Assembly (NCBI GenBank): GCA_037954665.1
Contig: JBBMOL010000038.1
Span: 5,022,001 to 5,086,000 of the forward strand
DNA: 64,000 bases
From: Laguncularia racemosa
Lineage: Eukaryota; Streptophyta; Magnoliopsida; Myrtales; Combretaceae
Direction of reading: 5' to 3'
The position numbers and the translations under genes were made by a program. Shown piece by piece: positions 21,850-33,020 of this stretch (positions are counted from its first letter, which is position 1; each line of letters begins with the position of its first letter). A model generated the notes under the pieces. The model did no database searches. It saw only the letters and a program-made list of their open reading frames with translations, and had not been told where the DNA came from.

Positions 21850-23990
21850 TCAACTCCTTACCTACGACCAATTCTCCACGCATGTGAGCACCTCAACATT
21901 AACGGGTGACATTCTTGATTATTGCTAGGACAGGATAAGGCCCATCGTGTTAACAGCTTTCAACAATTATCGTTGATGCAGGAGAAGCAAGAACTTAGCA
22001 AGCCATTCAAGAGAGAATCAGATACATCTTCCTATGCCTCCTCCACTAGTTTAAGATGTTGAAATATGTAATACTACTATCACCAAATTCAAAGTTCGTG
22101 TTGAAGTAGCGGTTAAGTTCCATATACTCACTCAACTCGACATGATGCCACTTAACCTTTACGCCATCATTCATTACATAGGGAGGGTGTGACCATGCGT
22201 AGTCTCATGTAGGTTAGGGGAAGGTGAGGCAATTGTGGGAACTTAACCACTAAATGCAATAAAAAAGTTAAAATATAAATCTTCTGTTACCCGAATCACT
22301 TGACATAGTTCTTGTAAGGCAATAATGGCATAGGTTTCTTCAATGTTGGAGAATGTGTCAAGAATTTGATAACAAAAATTAAGATATTCTAATAGCATGT
22401 CTTTTTACAATACAGATCTAAAATGCAATAAGATAAATTGCAAGAATTTATCTATAATACTGCAACCACTTTTCAATCATGTCATTAACAACCACCTGAA
22501 GAAATAGGTCACTTCGGGTTTCAAGCAGCATTAACAATATGTTCACAGCATTCGTCAGAAAAAAAAAAAAAAAAAAAAAGTGAATATTAGCTTGGTACAC
22601 TTGATAAAACATCAGAGTACACTCATCAAAAACTCTTAAAATATTTAATACTCTACTGCATACATCCTAATTACTGGGGTGCAATGGAATGTTTACGACA
22701 TTCACGGTAACAAAAGTACACAATGCATCTTTATAAGAAACTATACTTTTTAAAAGTTGATATGTTGAATTCCATCTATACTTAAGGCTTTTTTAAATTT
22801 TTTATGTCGTACTCTGTTTTCAATACAAAATTTCCACCATGTTTTATTATTAAAAGGATGGTTAATTAAAAATCCAATTAGTTGTCTTATTGGGGACATC
22901 TTAAAATCTAAACAATTCATATCATCCTTAACGCAAAGATTTAAAATATGATAGGCATATCATACATGAAAAAAAGTCCCACCTAGTGTGAGTTGATATA
23001 AAGCTTGAAGTTCATCATTGGATGTCATGTTAACGCACGCATTGTCAAAACCCATTAAAAATATATTTTTTTATGAAACCGTATCCACCTAAATAATACT
23101 TATTGTACAAAAAATATTGTTCGTAGTATAGCGTTCATTGAAAATCCTAAGCACTATTAGTCTCTTTTGTACTTGCCATGTATCATTTATCCAGTGACAT
23201 GTAATTCCCATGTATGAATCTTCCTTACATAGATTGATCCATATATCCACGAAAATAAAAAGATTTTTCTTAAGAGAATTAAAAAGAGCGGCTAATTTAC
23301 ACTTGCCATTATAATATAGCTTCACGATGGTTCGTTGTATCATTTTCGGGTCATAACTTCATGAGCTTAGATTCAAAGCTTCTCGCTTGTACTCTAATTG
23401 ATACTTTGAAGACGCAAGACTCCACAACATGTTACATTTGGCTAAGTATTCTACAAGGGTAACTTGTTGCTTCTCAGCAAAATATCGAAATAGGTATGCT
23501 GATTGTGATCCACCTGATTGGGAAATTTATTGCTGCAACTTATTTATGTCGAACTCTATGGGGTGCTTTGATTACATATGCCTGTTCAGAGTGGCATACC
23601 ACCACCACCCACACCCCCCCCCCCCCCCCCCCCCCCCCTCCCCCCCCCCTTCTCTTTTTCGTGTAATTTGATCGACAATATTTGCAATACGCTCGTGTGC
23701 TCTCATCTTCTTGTAATTATACAAAAAAATGTTTAGTAAAAATATTATATTTAAGTTATATAGGTAGCGTACCCGTAGAGTCGGATGAGCCACGTAAGTG
23801 GCCCGGTATTTCTTCATCCAACACTTCCTAGATATCGTCTTCCCCTTCTTCTTCTACCTCCTCCTCATTGCCCTCACGTGACAGCGATTAGCTCTATCCA
23901 CCGAGAGTCATAAGCTCAAAGCCTAAGGATTGCATAATCAAACCTCAAGCTGCTCGTTGGTGAAGTCGTAGATATCGTAATCATCAACTT
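21850..23990 (-). pseudogene. hAT-family transposase relic (BED finger to hATC)
   Basis: Read on the minus strand the domains appear in the expected order with many stops and shifts. A BED-type finger tail near 23590 reads YATLNRHM, then SKHPIEFD after a stop. Next comes AYLFRYFAEKQQVTLVEYLA near 23480. The core transposase follows at 23340-23090 with IFVDIWI, YMGITCHWIND and WQVQKRLI. ALYQLTLGGTFFHV and YAYHILNL lie near 23000-22950; DTFSNIEETYAIIALQELCQ lies near 22350. The hATC dimerisation region near 22100-21970 has YFNILN, WRRHRKMYLILS and LASPASTII. Such proteins catalyse cut-and-paste transposition; this copy is dead. A poly-G run (minus strand) lies beside the BED finger. Terminal repeats were not found. 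Confidence 0.75.
23614..23649. repeat. Poly(C) tract
   Basis: 25 C, one T, then 10 C, preceded by CCACCACCACCCACA. It lies in the hAT relic and would form i-motif or G4-prone DNA. Its length may not be assembled exactly. Confidence 0.9.
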
Positions 23991-26654
23991 CAAAAAATTA
24001 CTCGAGTGCAAATTGTATAATTTTTTTCTTATCACCTTTTTCTAGAAGCACCCTTCTTAAAAGAAGATGAACCACGAAAAAAAACTTGCCATTATTTAAA
24101 ATTAGTATAAAAAGAAAATATTGATATAGGCAGATGAGAGCATAAAAAATATTAAGAAGTTCATAAGATATATAATAGAAGATATTGAAGAACACAAACA
24201 ATATTGATGAGAGTACAAAAAATATTAAAGAGCTCACAAGCTATGTAACAGAATATATTGAAAAGCATAGAAACTATTGATGAGAGCATAGAAAATATTG
24301 AATACACGAGAGTGAGTATAAATTTTTTCTCATAGATACTAAGGCATAAATTTACATAACTTTCTTATACGGTTTAAATTTTTATACTCTCTCGCAACAT
24401 TCAAATTCAAAAATTTGAATGCATACACCTTCTCCTACTATCCCATAACTCTGCTGAATTTTTTTCAAACTACAGTTTCTCCTTTGCAGACATTTATCTG
24501 CATGAATTGGCCTCTAAATTTTTTTTTTCTCTCCACTACTTACAATCCTACAACTCTACATGTTCATTTTTTTCAAACTTTGTATTGAGATATATGTTTT
24601 CTTTTTTTTTCCTAACTTTGTATTGAGATTTGTGTTCGGCCGGGTTGGGTAAAACAACCCAACAAGTTCTACTCGTTAATGAACTAACCCTTTTTGGATG
24701 TCTAACTTATACCTTGTGAGCCAGAAAATCTAAGTTTTACGTTAACCTAAATTTTATTATTATTTGAATATGTTATACACATCTTGTAAAATATCATTAA
24801 TATGTATATAATTAAATTTTATATTCAATAAATATTTCAGTAATCTTACCCATAATAAATATTTAAGTAATCTTACCCACAGTTACTACCTAGTTAATGG
24901 GAAAAAAAAAAAAAAGAGCTCATTTAGCAACTCAGTCATTTAAATAGAATCTCATGATGATAAAACGTTATTAATGCTATTAGTGTTTTTATATATTTTT
25001 CAATAAATTAGACTTATTTGATAGATATTATTTGTATGAGGGTTGCTATAACTAGCCGGTCACATGCAATAGGTGTGTCGATTATCTTTAGAAAAGTCTT
25101 AAGTCAATAATACATAAACAAATATAATTAGAGAAAGGCATGAGAGAGGAACAAGCAAACACTATTTCTTGAAGCACTCATGTAACAACAAATAATCTAA
25201 CATTCTTGATATGCTCTTGATTTGTTCTTGATCATTTCATTAATTTATCTTCTAGGAAGTGATTGTGCATAGCTTCAAATGTTGCAAATGGGGTGAAGGA
25301 GGACTTATATTTGTAGATTTCAACCTTGACTATAAATTTAATGATTCCAAGATGGATAGACCTAATTAACCATTAATGAGAGTTTTTAGACCGATTATTA
25401 ACATTCAATGATCTAAATTGGAACCTCCTTTTCTTAAGAATCCATAAGCTTTGGGCCTAGTTGATGACTCGATTAGGCCCAACTCTTTTTAACCTTACAG
25501 GGCTAAGCCCAATTTCATTATAAAGAATAGCTAAGCTTTATAAAAAGCTCTTAAAACTTAAGAAACCTAACAAGCTCCAAAAGTACTCTTTCAGCCTACT
25601 TTTCACGCACAAGAAAATCAAGCAAGGTCATGAGTGAACAAATCGATCTAACAATTCATGTTTTAAGCTATTATGTTATATTTTAATAAGACATTCTTAA
25701 AATTGAACTAGATTTCCTAAGCTTTATCACTAGTTAAAGAATCCGGTCTATGGTATTAAATTATGCCAAAGACCCAATTACTAGAATAGCTATTTACATT
25801 ATCAATTTTTCATAACTGCTATGATATCCAAGCAATCTCTCTCTTTCTTTAATATATATATATATATATAAGATAAAAACTATGCAATTAGAATACTGCT
25901 ATAAATAAATAAACAATTCCACATGTTTTCCATTACAAATCTTGTAACATGTAGGTTTCATATATAGCATGGATCATAGGATAGGATGGTTCCAAAAGAT
26001 TACAAGTTAGGCTTTGGATTCAAATCTCAAAATGGGTAAAATTCAAATACACTCCATTATGCTTACTACATGTGAATTCAAATACTTTATCTTTAGAATT
26101 GAGCACTTAAATTCTCAAATCTCAAAAAAAAAAAACGTATTTTCACAACCTTTTTCGCTATGTTGCTATTGATAAAATCACAAAACAAAAAAGTAAAAAG
26201 TACTTAAAAAAAAAAGTCCTTTAAGGAGCCAACAAACACTATTTTAAAGATTTAGAAGACTAAACATTCAATTTTGAAAGTAAGCAAGCTAAGTGCACGT
26301 GAAAAATATATAAGAAAGTGTATTTATATTTTTATTAAAACTGGTATATCTATGGAAAGGATTACAAGAAAGGGCATCTCATCCTATACACCATAAACCC
26401 TAATCTAGTCACTCCTATTGTTAACCACATTGATTCCTCATAGCTAGTTTTAGATTCATTTATTACATCAAAATTGTTTCCAACATATTTTTTCATCTCC
26501 TCGGGGTTTTGCAGATCAGATTTTTGTTTTGAATCATTTTATGTCATATTAATCAATTTCATATTTAGAGTAGTTTTATTTCTTTTCCTTTTTAGGGTGA
26601 ATATATTTAGAATTGTTTGTCCTAACGTTTTTTATGAAATGTTATATCATATCT
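23991..26654. other. AT-rich intergenic region before the first NPF copy
   Basis: No ORF with a recognisable domain. Part of 25020-25740 loosely matches intron 4 of the storage-protein-like gene (15900-16530). A (TA) run lies near 25852-25868. The open stretch at 26474-26650 is read-through into the NPF relic and is not conserved transporter sequence. Confidence 0.35.
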
Positions 26655-28354
26655 TATTTATTCTCATGTCTATTGGAGCAGGTGGGGTCAGATCATGTTC
26701 CTTAGCATTTGGAGCAGATCAATTTGACAATCCTGACAACCCGAAAAATGAAAGGAACTTGCAGACCTTCTTCAACTGGTATTATGCATCTGTTGGGATT
26801 TCAATCATGATTTCAGTTACTGTCATAGTTTATATCCAAACTGCGGCTGGTTGGGTTATCGGGTTTGGAATCCCTGCCGGGCTGATGTTAGCATCAGTTG
26901 TTATGTTTCTCTTGGGTTCTTCACTATATGTAAAATTGAAGCCAAACAAGAGCCTTTTTATCGGGTTTGTTCAGGTGAAGATTGCGTCCTGGTAGAAAAG
27001 GAAGTTAGTTCTGCCACCAGAGAGTTGTGATGGAATCTTTTACCATCCAGGATCAAAAGCTGATGCACCAACAGAGAGGCTAAGGTAATCGAATGGCCAA
27101 CAAACAGATTATGTCATTACAAACTGTTTAAGTTTCAAGTAGTTACAAAATCTATTTCTTGTGATTTTCTGCCTAATACATGTAGAAAAAGCAAGTTTCT
27201 TAAATTCCTAAAAGCAGGTGGACTTCATTTCTTTTCCGAAGTTCGTCATAGAGGCAACTTTTAAAAGCAAGAACAATCATGACCGAACAATTACCTTAGT
27301 GTTCACAGAAATCCTTATTTCTTCATAAACTTATTACAGTTCGTAATCATAGAATTACTCAAAATTGTACATAGTTCATAGCACATAATTGGAGTGCCAG
27401 CTATTCGAAATTTACAACCCCCCTCTATATCTTCCCAGGTTCCTGAACAAGGCATGCCTCATTACAAATCCTGAGAAGGACTTGGATTCTGATGGATTAG
27501 CCGTAGACCCCTGGAATCTCTGCACAGTTCAACAAGTTGAAGAACTCAAAGCAATCATCAAGGTCATTGCCATTTGGTCTACAGGCATAATGCCTGAAGT
27601 AACCATAAGCCAACATTCATTTCCAGTTTTGCAAGCAAAAACCCTGGACCGTCGATTCATCGGTGATTGGAAAATTCCAGCGGCTTCCTTCAGTATCTTT
27701 GGAATTCTAACCTTAACTATATGGGTAGCAATATATGACAGGATCCTGGTTCCTGGGTTGGCAAAGTTAACAAAACAACCGAGAGGTCTCAGTTTCAAAC
27801 AAAGAATGGGAATTGGGCTAGCTATCTCCTGCATTGCCACTGCTGGTGGCAGGAGTCGTAGAGAGGAAGAGGTGGAACATTGCAATCCTGGAGGGGTATG
27901 CAAACAACCCAAACGCGGTCATAGGCATGTCTTCCATGTGGATTGTACCTCAACATTGCCTAACAGGTTTGGCTGAAGCGTTCAATGCGATCGGGCAACT
28001 AGAGTTCTACTACTCCCAGTTTCATAAGAGCATGGCAACCATTGCCGTCGCGCTTCTTTCATTAGGATTCGCGGTGGGGAATTTGGTGGGAAGCCTTATT
28101 GTGACTATCGTCAATGATCTGACCAAGAAGGGTGGGCATGCTAGTTGGGTGTCTAGCAATGTTAACCGGGGGCATTATGATATTATTGGATTCTCTCAGG
28201 ATTGAGTGTAATTAACTTTTTTTATTATTTAGCTTGCAGTTGGGCTTATGGAAATTGTGAAGACAAGAAAGCAAGGGATGAGGATGGGATTAAAGATGAG
28301 GAATTGCAGCAACCTAGGATAAATGGTTCAATGAGTTTGCATGATCTCGTTTAG
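26655..28354 (+). pseudogene. NPF/PTR (NRT1-type) transporter pseudogene, copy 1, C-terminal two thirds
   Basis: The two exon remnants are about 26655-27084 and 27439-28354, with a GT-AG intron between. Family motifs include GAGGVRSCSLAFGADQFD, FFNWYYASVGISIMIS, FLNKACLI, DPWNLCTVQQVEELK, TISQHSFPVLQA and FNAIGQLEFYYSQF. NPF proteins are 12-helix proton-coupled transporters of nitrate, peptides or hormones at plant membranes; these motifs resemble the NPF1 group. The copy is dead. The N-terminal third is missing, an in-frame TAG lies at 26993-26995 (after IASW), one base is gained near 27845 (after CIATA), and one base is lost near 28178 (after GHYD). Beyond the last shift the frame runs on to a stop at 28352-28354. 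Tandem with the copy starting at 29056. Confidence 0.85.
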
Positions 28355-28440
28355 GCATGGAATAAATGCCTCTCTCTCAGAATCCTATACAATAGAACCC
28401 TAAATCAATAAAATAGAAGGTTCATATCCTTTTACGTAAA
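28336..28440 (+). repeat. About 100-bp repeat at the NPF copy 1 end, inverted copy near 41 kb
   Basis: This spans the NPF stop codon and 3' flank. It matches the reverse complement of 40955-41042 and its edges at roughly 90% by eye, including CATGATCTC, GAATAAATGCCTCT, ATACAATAGAACC and AGGTTCATATCCTTTTA. Confidence 0.75.
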
Positions 28441-29055
28441 ATAGCCCAAATTCCAAAATTTCTAAAGAAGTAAGAGTAAAGAGTTAGGATGCAGGTGCTG
28501 AAAAACATACATATGTTTAACACAGTTAACAACTGAAAATATACATTCTCTATGTGTACGTCTTGAAATTTTTGTTCCTTCATTTCCTCCCTTCCTTCAA
28601 CAATTGTTGGGGGATTTAATTGAAGTAAATGAGAGTAGATAACAGCATTTAAGTTAAGCAATTAATGATACTATAGTGTTTTTATTTCTATTCAAATGAA
28701 AAAAAAATTAAGAGTTATTGCAAGAACATTTAAATAATTACACACGTCTGTTCCTGATATATAAAAAAATTGCCACATGTTTGCTATGTAGAAAATCTTT
28801 ATCTTCCATTACTTACTAAAAAAGAATATTCTTAAATTAATATATTGCAATATATATATATATATCACTAATACGAATGATGGAAAAGGGTGACTGGCCA
28901 ACATAAAATCCAAGTTTCAGACGTTAGAAACATGTTGGCTTATGTAGGATAATCGATAAATCCGATGCTCCTTTGTTTCTCTCTTTCGGGGAAGTTGTAC
29001 TCCTTCAGAGCCACTTCCCTACACACACGCACACTGCTTCATCGATAGGGAGAGC
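28441..29055. other. Spacer between the two NPF copies
   Basis: AT-rich. It contains a (TA) run near 28851-28865 and should hold the promoter and 5' UTR of NPF copy 2. ACACACACGCACA lies near 29021-29033, just before the start codon. No clear TATA box was identified. Confidence 0.3.
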
Positions 29056-29439
29056 ATGGAGAATTCTTCAGATGAATCAAAACAGACAAAACAGGTCACA
29101 AGCAATAAAGGAGGTGGACTCAAGACCATGCCTTTTATTATAGGTGAGATTACCAAATACTCTTGTTTCTTTTCTAATTTTATGTCGTTTAACAAACATC
29201 TCATGGCTTCTTCAATTTTGCAGCAAATGAAATAGTTGAAAGGGTAGCAGGTGTGGGGCTACCAGCAAACACGATGCTGTACTTGATAGGTGAATATCAC
29301 TTCAGTGGTGCTTCAAGTGCTAACATTATATTCTTGTGGTCAGCAATATCATATTTCATGTTTACTGTAGGAGCTTTCCTTTTTGATTCCTACTTGGGCC
29401 AACTTCAAGTTATTGCATGCTATAAAATACTAAAAAATC

Positions 29440-31660
29440 AAATAAAATAAGTTTTCAAAGGATGGGGTAAAATTATAATAAAACGCTTAAGAGAATGGTA
29501 TTTTAGTTTTTTGATTAGCAGATCATATATAAGGTTCAAGAAACCTCAAAATCACCCATTTTCTTTTGTTTGCCTATTAACGTTAGTCTCTCTCCATAAC
29601 TACGCTCTAGTATTTGAGGTTACTCTTTGCATATTACAATTCACAAAGGTAAGTCTTTCTAATCGATCAATTCCTTGTACGTTCTCTTTTCCAATGAGGA
29701 AATCTTTCGGATATAGAGTTTTATGTTAGTTTGAGGATTTTAGGTACCATAACATTGAAGCAAAAATTGCTAGTTCAAGTGAATTAGGACCTTTTGAAGC
29801 AATATAAAACAAGTAAGTACTCTATTTATGTCTAAAATCATGAATTAAGGAGTTTTTTATTGTGGAATCGAGGTTGTAGTATAGTTTTGATTGTTAAAAG
29901 GGAAGAGAAATGAGTTAGGAAAGGAATGGGAAGAGATTGTGCATTGTCTAGAGAATCACGACCAAGTATACAAGCGTGTACTTACCCATTTTAAAGTACA
30001 CTGCTTGTGTACTTGGGCATGCTAAGAGGGCTTTTTGTACAATAAGATACACAGTCATGTTCCTACTCGTGTTATTTTACATGGCCATGCACTTAGCCGT
30101 GTTGTCTAAGAACACTTCTTTAATCTTTCTGTTTTGATTTTATTTCAATTCTAAGCTAGTATTACTTACGATGGAGCATAAGGAGGGGAAAATAAACAAC
30201 TAATTATTAGTTTAACAACTTAGTGAAGCTTAGGCTATATTATAGAATAGAATTAAGGATTAATTGTTATTTCATGACAAGGCTTGAGGTACTTAATAGT
30301 TGCTAACAAATAGAGTCTAAAATCGATTTTCCAGATACATGTTTACCATGTTTATTGTTTGTGTTTGATAGTAATATAAATTGAACAAATTAATTAATGA
30401 TTTGGCTAAAAACTTGCTTGTTGATTATATATGGCTTGGCCTAGGAGCTAACAGTGGCAAATGCTCAAGGGGCACCCCAATGATCAGTATAAAGCATTAT
30501 CCTTAACAGAGTTTCTATACCGAAATAATCTAAAATAAATTTTAGGAGTACTAGGACCCATAGTGGCAATTCTTGATACTATTTAGAAAGTTAGGGACAG
30601 GAATGGCTATTCACAACTTAGGATATGTTATATATATTATATGGTGTAACAAGATCCTGAGCATCCCTACGGTGGTTGTCGACTAATGTAAAGATAATAA
30701 ATAAATTGCTTGTGTTATTGTTGCATTTCTTTATGTGTGTATGTTGTAATTTGGATGACACATGCATTTGTTTGTGATACTCATGTATTGAGCTTAGACT
30801 CATTTCTTATGTTTTTCAATTGCAAGACTTTGGGAGTAGATTCAACATTAGCACATTGAGACACAAAAATAAAATAAGGGGTTATAAATTTACTTTTGAT
30901 TAAATTAGGTTAGATTTTAAATTATTTAGAAAATTATAAAGTTATGTATATTATTAAATATATAAAAGATATGTATGTATAATATTAGAGAAATTGATGA
31001 ATTATTTTATATTATAGAAATATAAAAATATTTATGATTTTAAATAAATTAAGAGCCTTAACATATCATTATTTAATAATGATATATGACAGACTGTAAC
31101 ATCCTAAATTTTTAGCCGTTACACATATGCAACAATAATCGGTTTCCTTGTAAGTAAATCAACTCTATTTAAGTCCTTCCTTGTGGTGATATATTAAATA
31201 TTGAACAAAGTCCTATGTCAACCATTCATAGTTGCTCTTCCTAATATGTTTGGATTGGAATCTTGACTATCTAGGTAGCTTGCAAAATTCTGTCAAGAAC
31301 ACTTCTTGGAAACATAAAAATGAAATATTGCGACTGAATATTGTTTTCCTATATAAACTATAAAGTAGGAATGTCAAAAACAGCCTAATGTTTTTCTTCA
31401 GAAACAATCTCGAGTTTTCCAAACAGACAATATCGTCAAGATAAGGCTATTAAACTTGATAGAAAATGATGGTAACACATTGATATGATCTCCCTTATGC
31501 ACTCACCAAATGGATTTCTTTCTATCTTACACCTGATTTTTTCTGCCCGGATTGGGGAATTCCACGTAAATTTGTATGTTTGCTGTGCTTTCTATTTTAT
31601 TTATATTTAGGTATGCCCAACAATTGTTGTAAGTAATTTATTCCAGCTAATTTGCTTTTA
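29440..31660. other. Non-coding insert or intron inside NPF copy 2
   Basis: 2.2 kb between exon 2 and exon 3, with no coding capacity. It contains a weak version of the ACACGG module (29948-30112) and an LTR-like TGTAACATCCTAAATTTT at 31096, suggesting a degraded gypsy-type LTR in the intron. The partner end was not found. Confidence 0.4.
29948..30112. repeat. Degenerate ACACGG-like module, copy 3
   Basis: Partial palindromes resemble the two better arrays: CAAGCGTGTACTT, GTACACTGCTTGTGTACTT, GATACACAGTCATGT, ACATGGCCATGCAC and CCGTGT. The order long palindrome, short spacer, CCGTGT is kept only in part, so relationship to copies 1 and 2 is tentative. Confidence 0.4.
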
Positions 31661-32011
31661 TTTTTTCAGGGTATGATTTTGCTCTGGTTAACAGCCCTTC
31701 TTCGAGTAGCAAGGCCGCCACGGTGCAACCCATTCATAGAAACATGTCAATCTGCGAACCTAGGGCAGCTTGTGCTTCTCTTTTCCTCATTTGTTCTCGT
31801 GTCTATTGGAGCAGGTGGGGTCAGATCATGTTCCTTAGCATTTGGAGCAGACCAATTTGACAATCCTGACAACCCAAAAAATGAAAGGAGCTTGCAAACC
31901 TTCTTCAATTGGTATTATGCATCTGTGGGGATTTCAATCATGATTTCAGTTACTGTCATAGTATATATCCAAACTGCAGCTAGTTGGGTTATCAGCTTTG
32001 GAATCCTTGGT

Positions 32012-33020
32012 GAGCCAGATTATTGTTGACAAAGCATTAAGCAGGCTAGCAGTTATGAGCATTTTAAGGAAGGCGTGGGAGGATTTTGGGTAAGTTACTT
32101 TTTCTCCAATGGGTTTTGACAGGTTTCTTATATATTTTAGTTCTGAAAATATGATGAAAGCGATAATGGCAGGAAGTCCTTGGTCTGTGCTTGGACATGC
32201 TCTAGCACTAGAAGAATGGAAATATGATAGCAAATTGGAGGAAATTCCCTTAAATGAAGTGACCTTTTGGGTGCAAATACATGGACTAAAACTTGACCAA
32301 CTCACAGATAGTAATGCAAAGATCATTGGAGCTTCCCTTGGCACCTTATTGGAAAGTGAACCTATTAGATTGCTGAATGGAACGAGGAGAGGTTTTCTAA
32401 GAGTTAGGGTAAAGATTCATGTGACCAAACGACTGAAGAAAGAAGTATGGGTAAGTAGAGGGAGAGGGCAAAGATACTTTGTTTCACTAAAATACAAGTT
32501 GTCCGACTTTTGCTTTGTGTGTGGTAAGCTAGGGCATTTGGCAAAGTAATGTAAAGAGGGAGTTGGTTCTAGCGAATCCTATGGCCCAAGGTTGAGAGCT
32601 CTAGGGGTGAGGAAAGGATTTTGGATTGGGTCAACTATGAGTAGAGTTAGGGAAGACTCTTGGAGACACAAGGACAGTCTGTCAAATGATCCTGTTCACC
32701 CAAACACTACAGTGAACTCCTTCCCAACAAATCCTACTACTACCCCTAATATGCCTGTTACCACCTTTGTTCCAAAATTTAACACAAAACCTACCACCGA
32801 TCCTTCACTCCCTCTAACCAAGACCCCAACCAAACCTGTCAACACCACACCTAACCCGCTCTATAGCTCTACTCAACCAACCTAGAAATCCCCTGAAACA
32901 CTGCCTAGCCCCATTCTCGTTTCGCTGTCCAATCTGTACTCACCAACAAAGGGGAACTTACCTCGACACCAGAGTACCACTAGCACCATTGATACTACCC
33001 CTACAAAGAATTCAAGCTCT
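32012..33020 (+). pseudogene. LINE ORF1-like relic (DUF4283 plus CCHC knuckle)
   Basis: The frame reads IIVDKALSRLAVMSILRKAW, a stop, then FSPMGFDRFLIYFSS, SPWSVLGHALALEEW and FWVQIHGLKL: the DUF4283 pattern of plant L1-type LINE ORF1 proteins. A zinc knuckle follows, CFVCGKLGHLAK then C, with a TAA in place of the residue before the last cysteine. A Pro/Thr-rich tail follows (about 32690-32885). LINE ORF1 binds the element RNA. The start of the domain is fused directly to the broken end of NPF exon 3, and no reverse transcriptase follows. Dead fragment. Confidence 0.75.

Larger units (their letters stand above)
29056..32010 (+). pseudogene. NPF/PTR transporter pseudogene, copy 2, N-terminal half
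   Basis: Exon 1 (29056-29143) gives MENSSDESKQTKQ ... LKTMPFII. Exon 2 (29224 to about 29430) gives ANEIVERVAGVGLPANTMLYL and FLFDSYLG. Exon 3 (31670 to about 32005) gives GMILLWLTALLRVARPP, GAGGVRSCSLAFGADQFD and FFNWYYASVG. This is the start of the NPF fold (helices 1 to about 5). Exon 2 loses similarity after LGQLQVIAC and runs into a stop, and 2.2 kb of non-transporter DNA separates it from exon 3. Exon 3 breaks off after VISFGIL, where LINE sequence begins at once. The C-terminal half is absent. Exon 3 is nearly identical to the matching part of copy 1, so the duplication is recent or was homogenised. An early truncated product cannot be excluded. Confidence 0.8.

Noticed and set aside
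26474..26660. Possible N-terminal NPF exon upstream of copy 1
   Set aside because: The translation is hydrophobic but shows none of the NPF motifs; copy 2 diverges completely upstream of the same point.
31096..31130. TGTAACATCCTAAATTTT as the start of an LTR
   Set aside because: It resembles gypsy LTR termini, but no matching end, target duplication or second copy was found.
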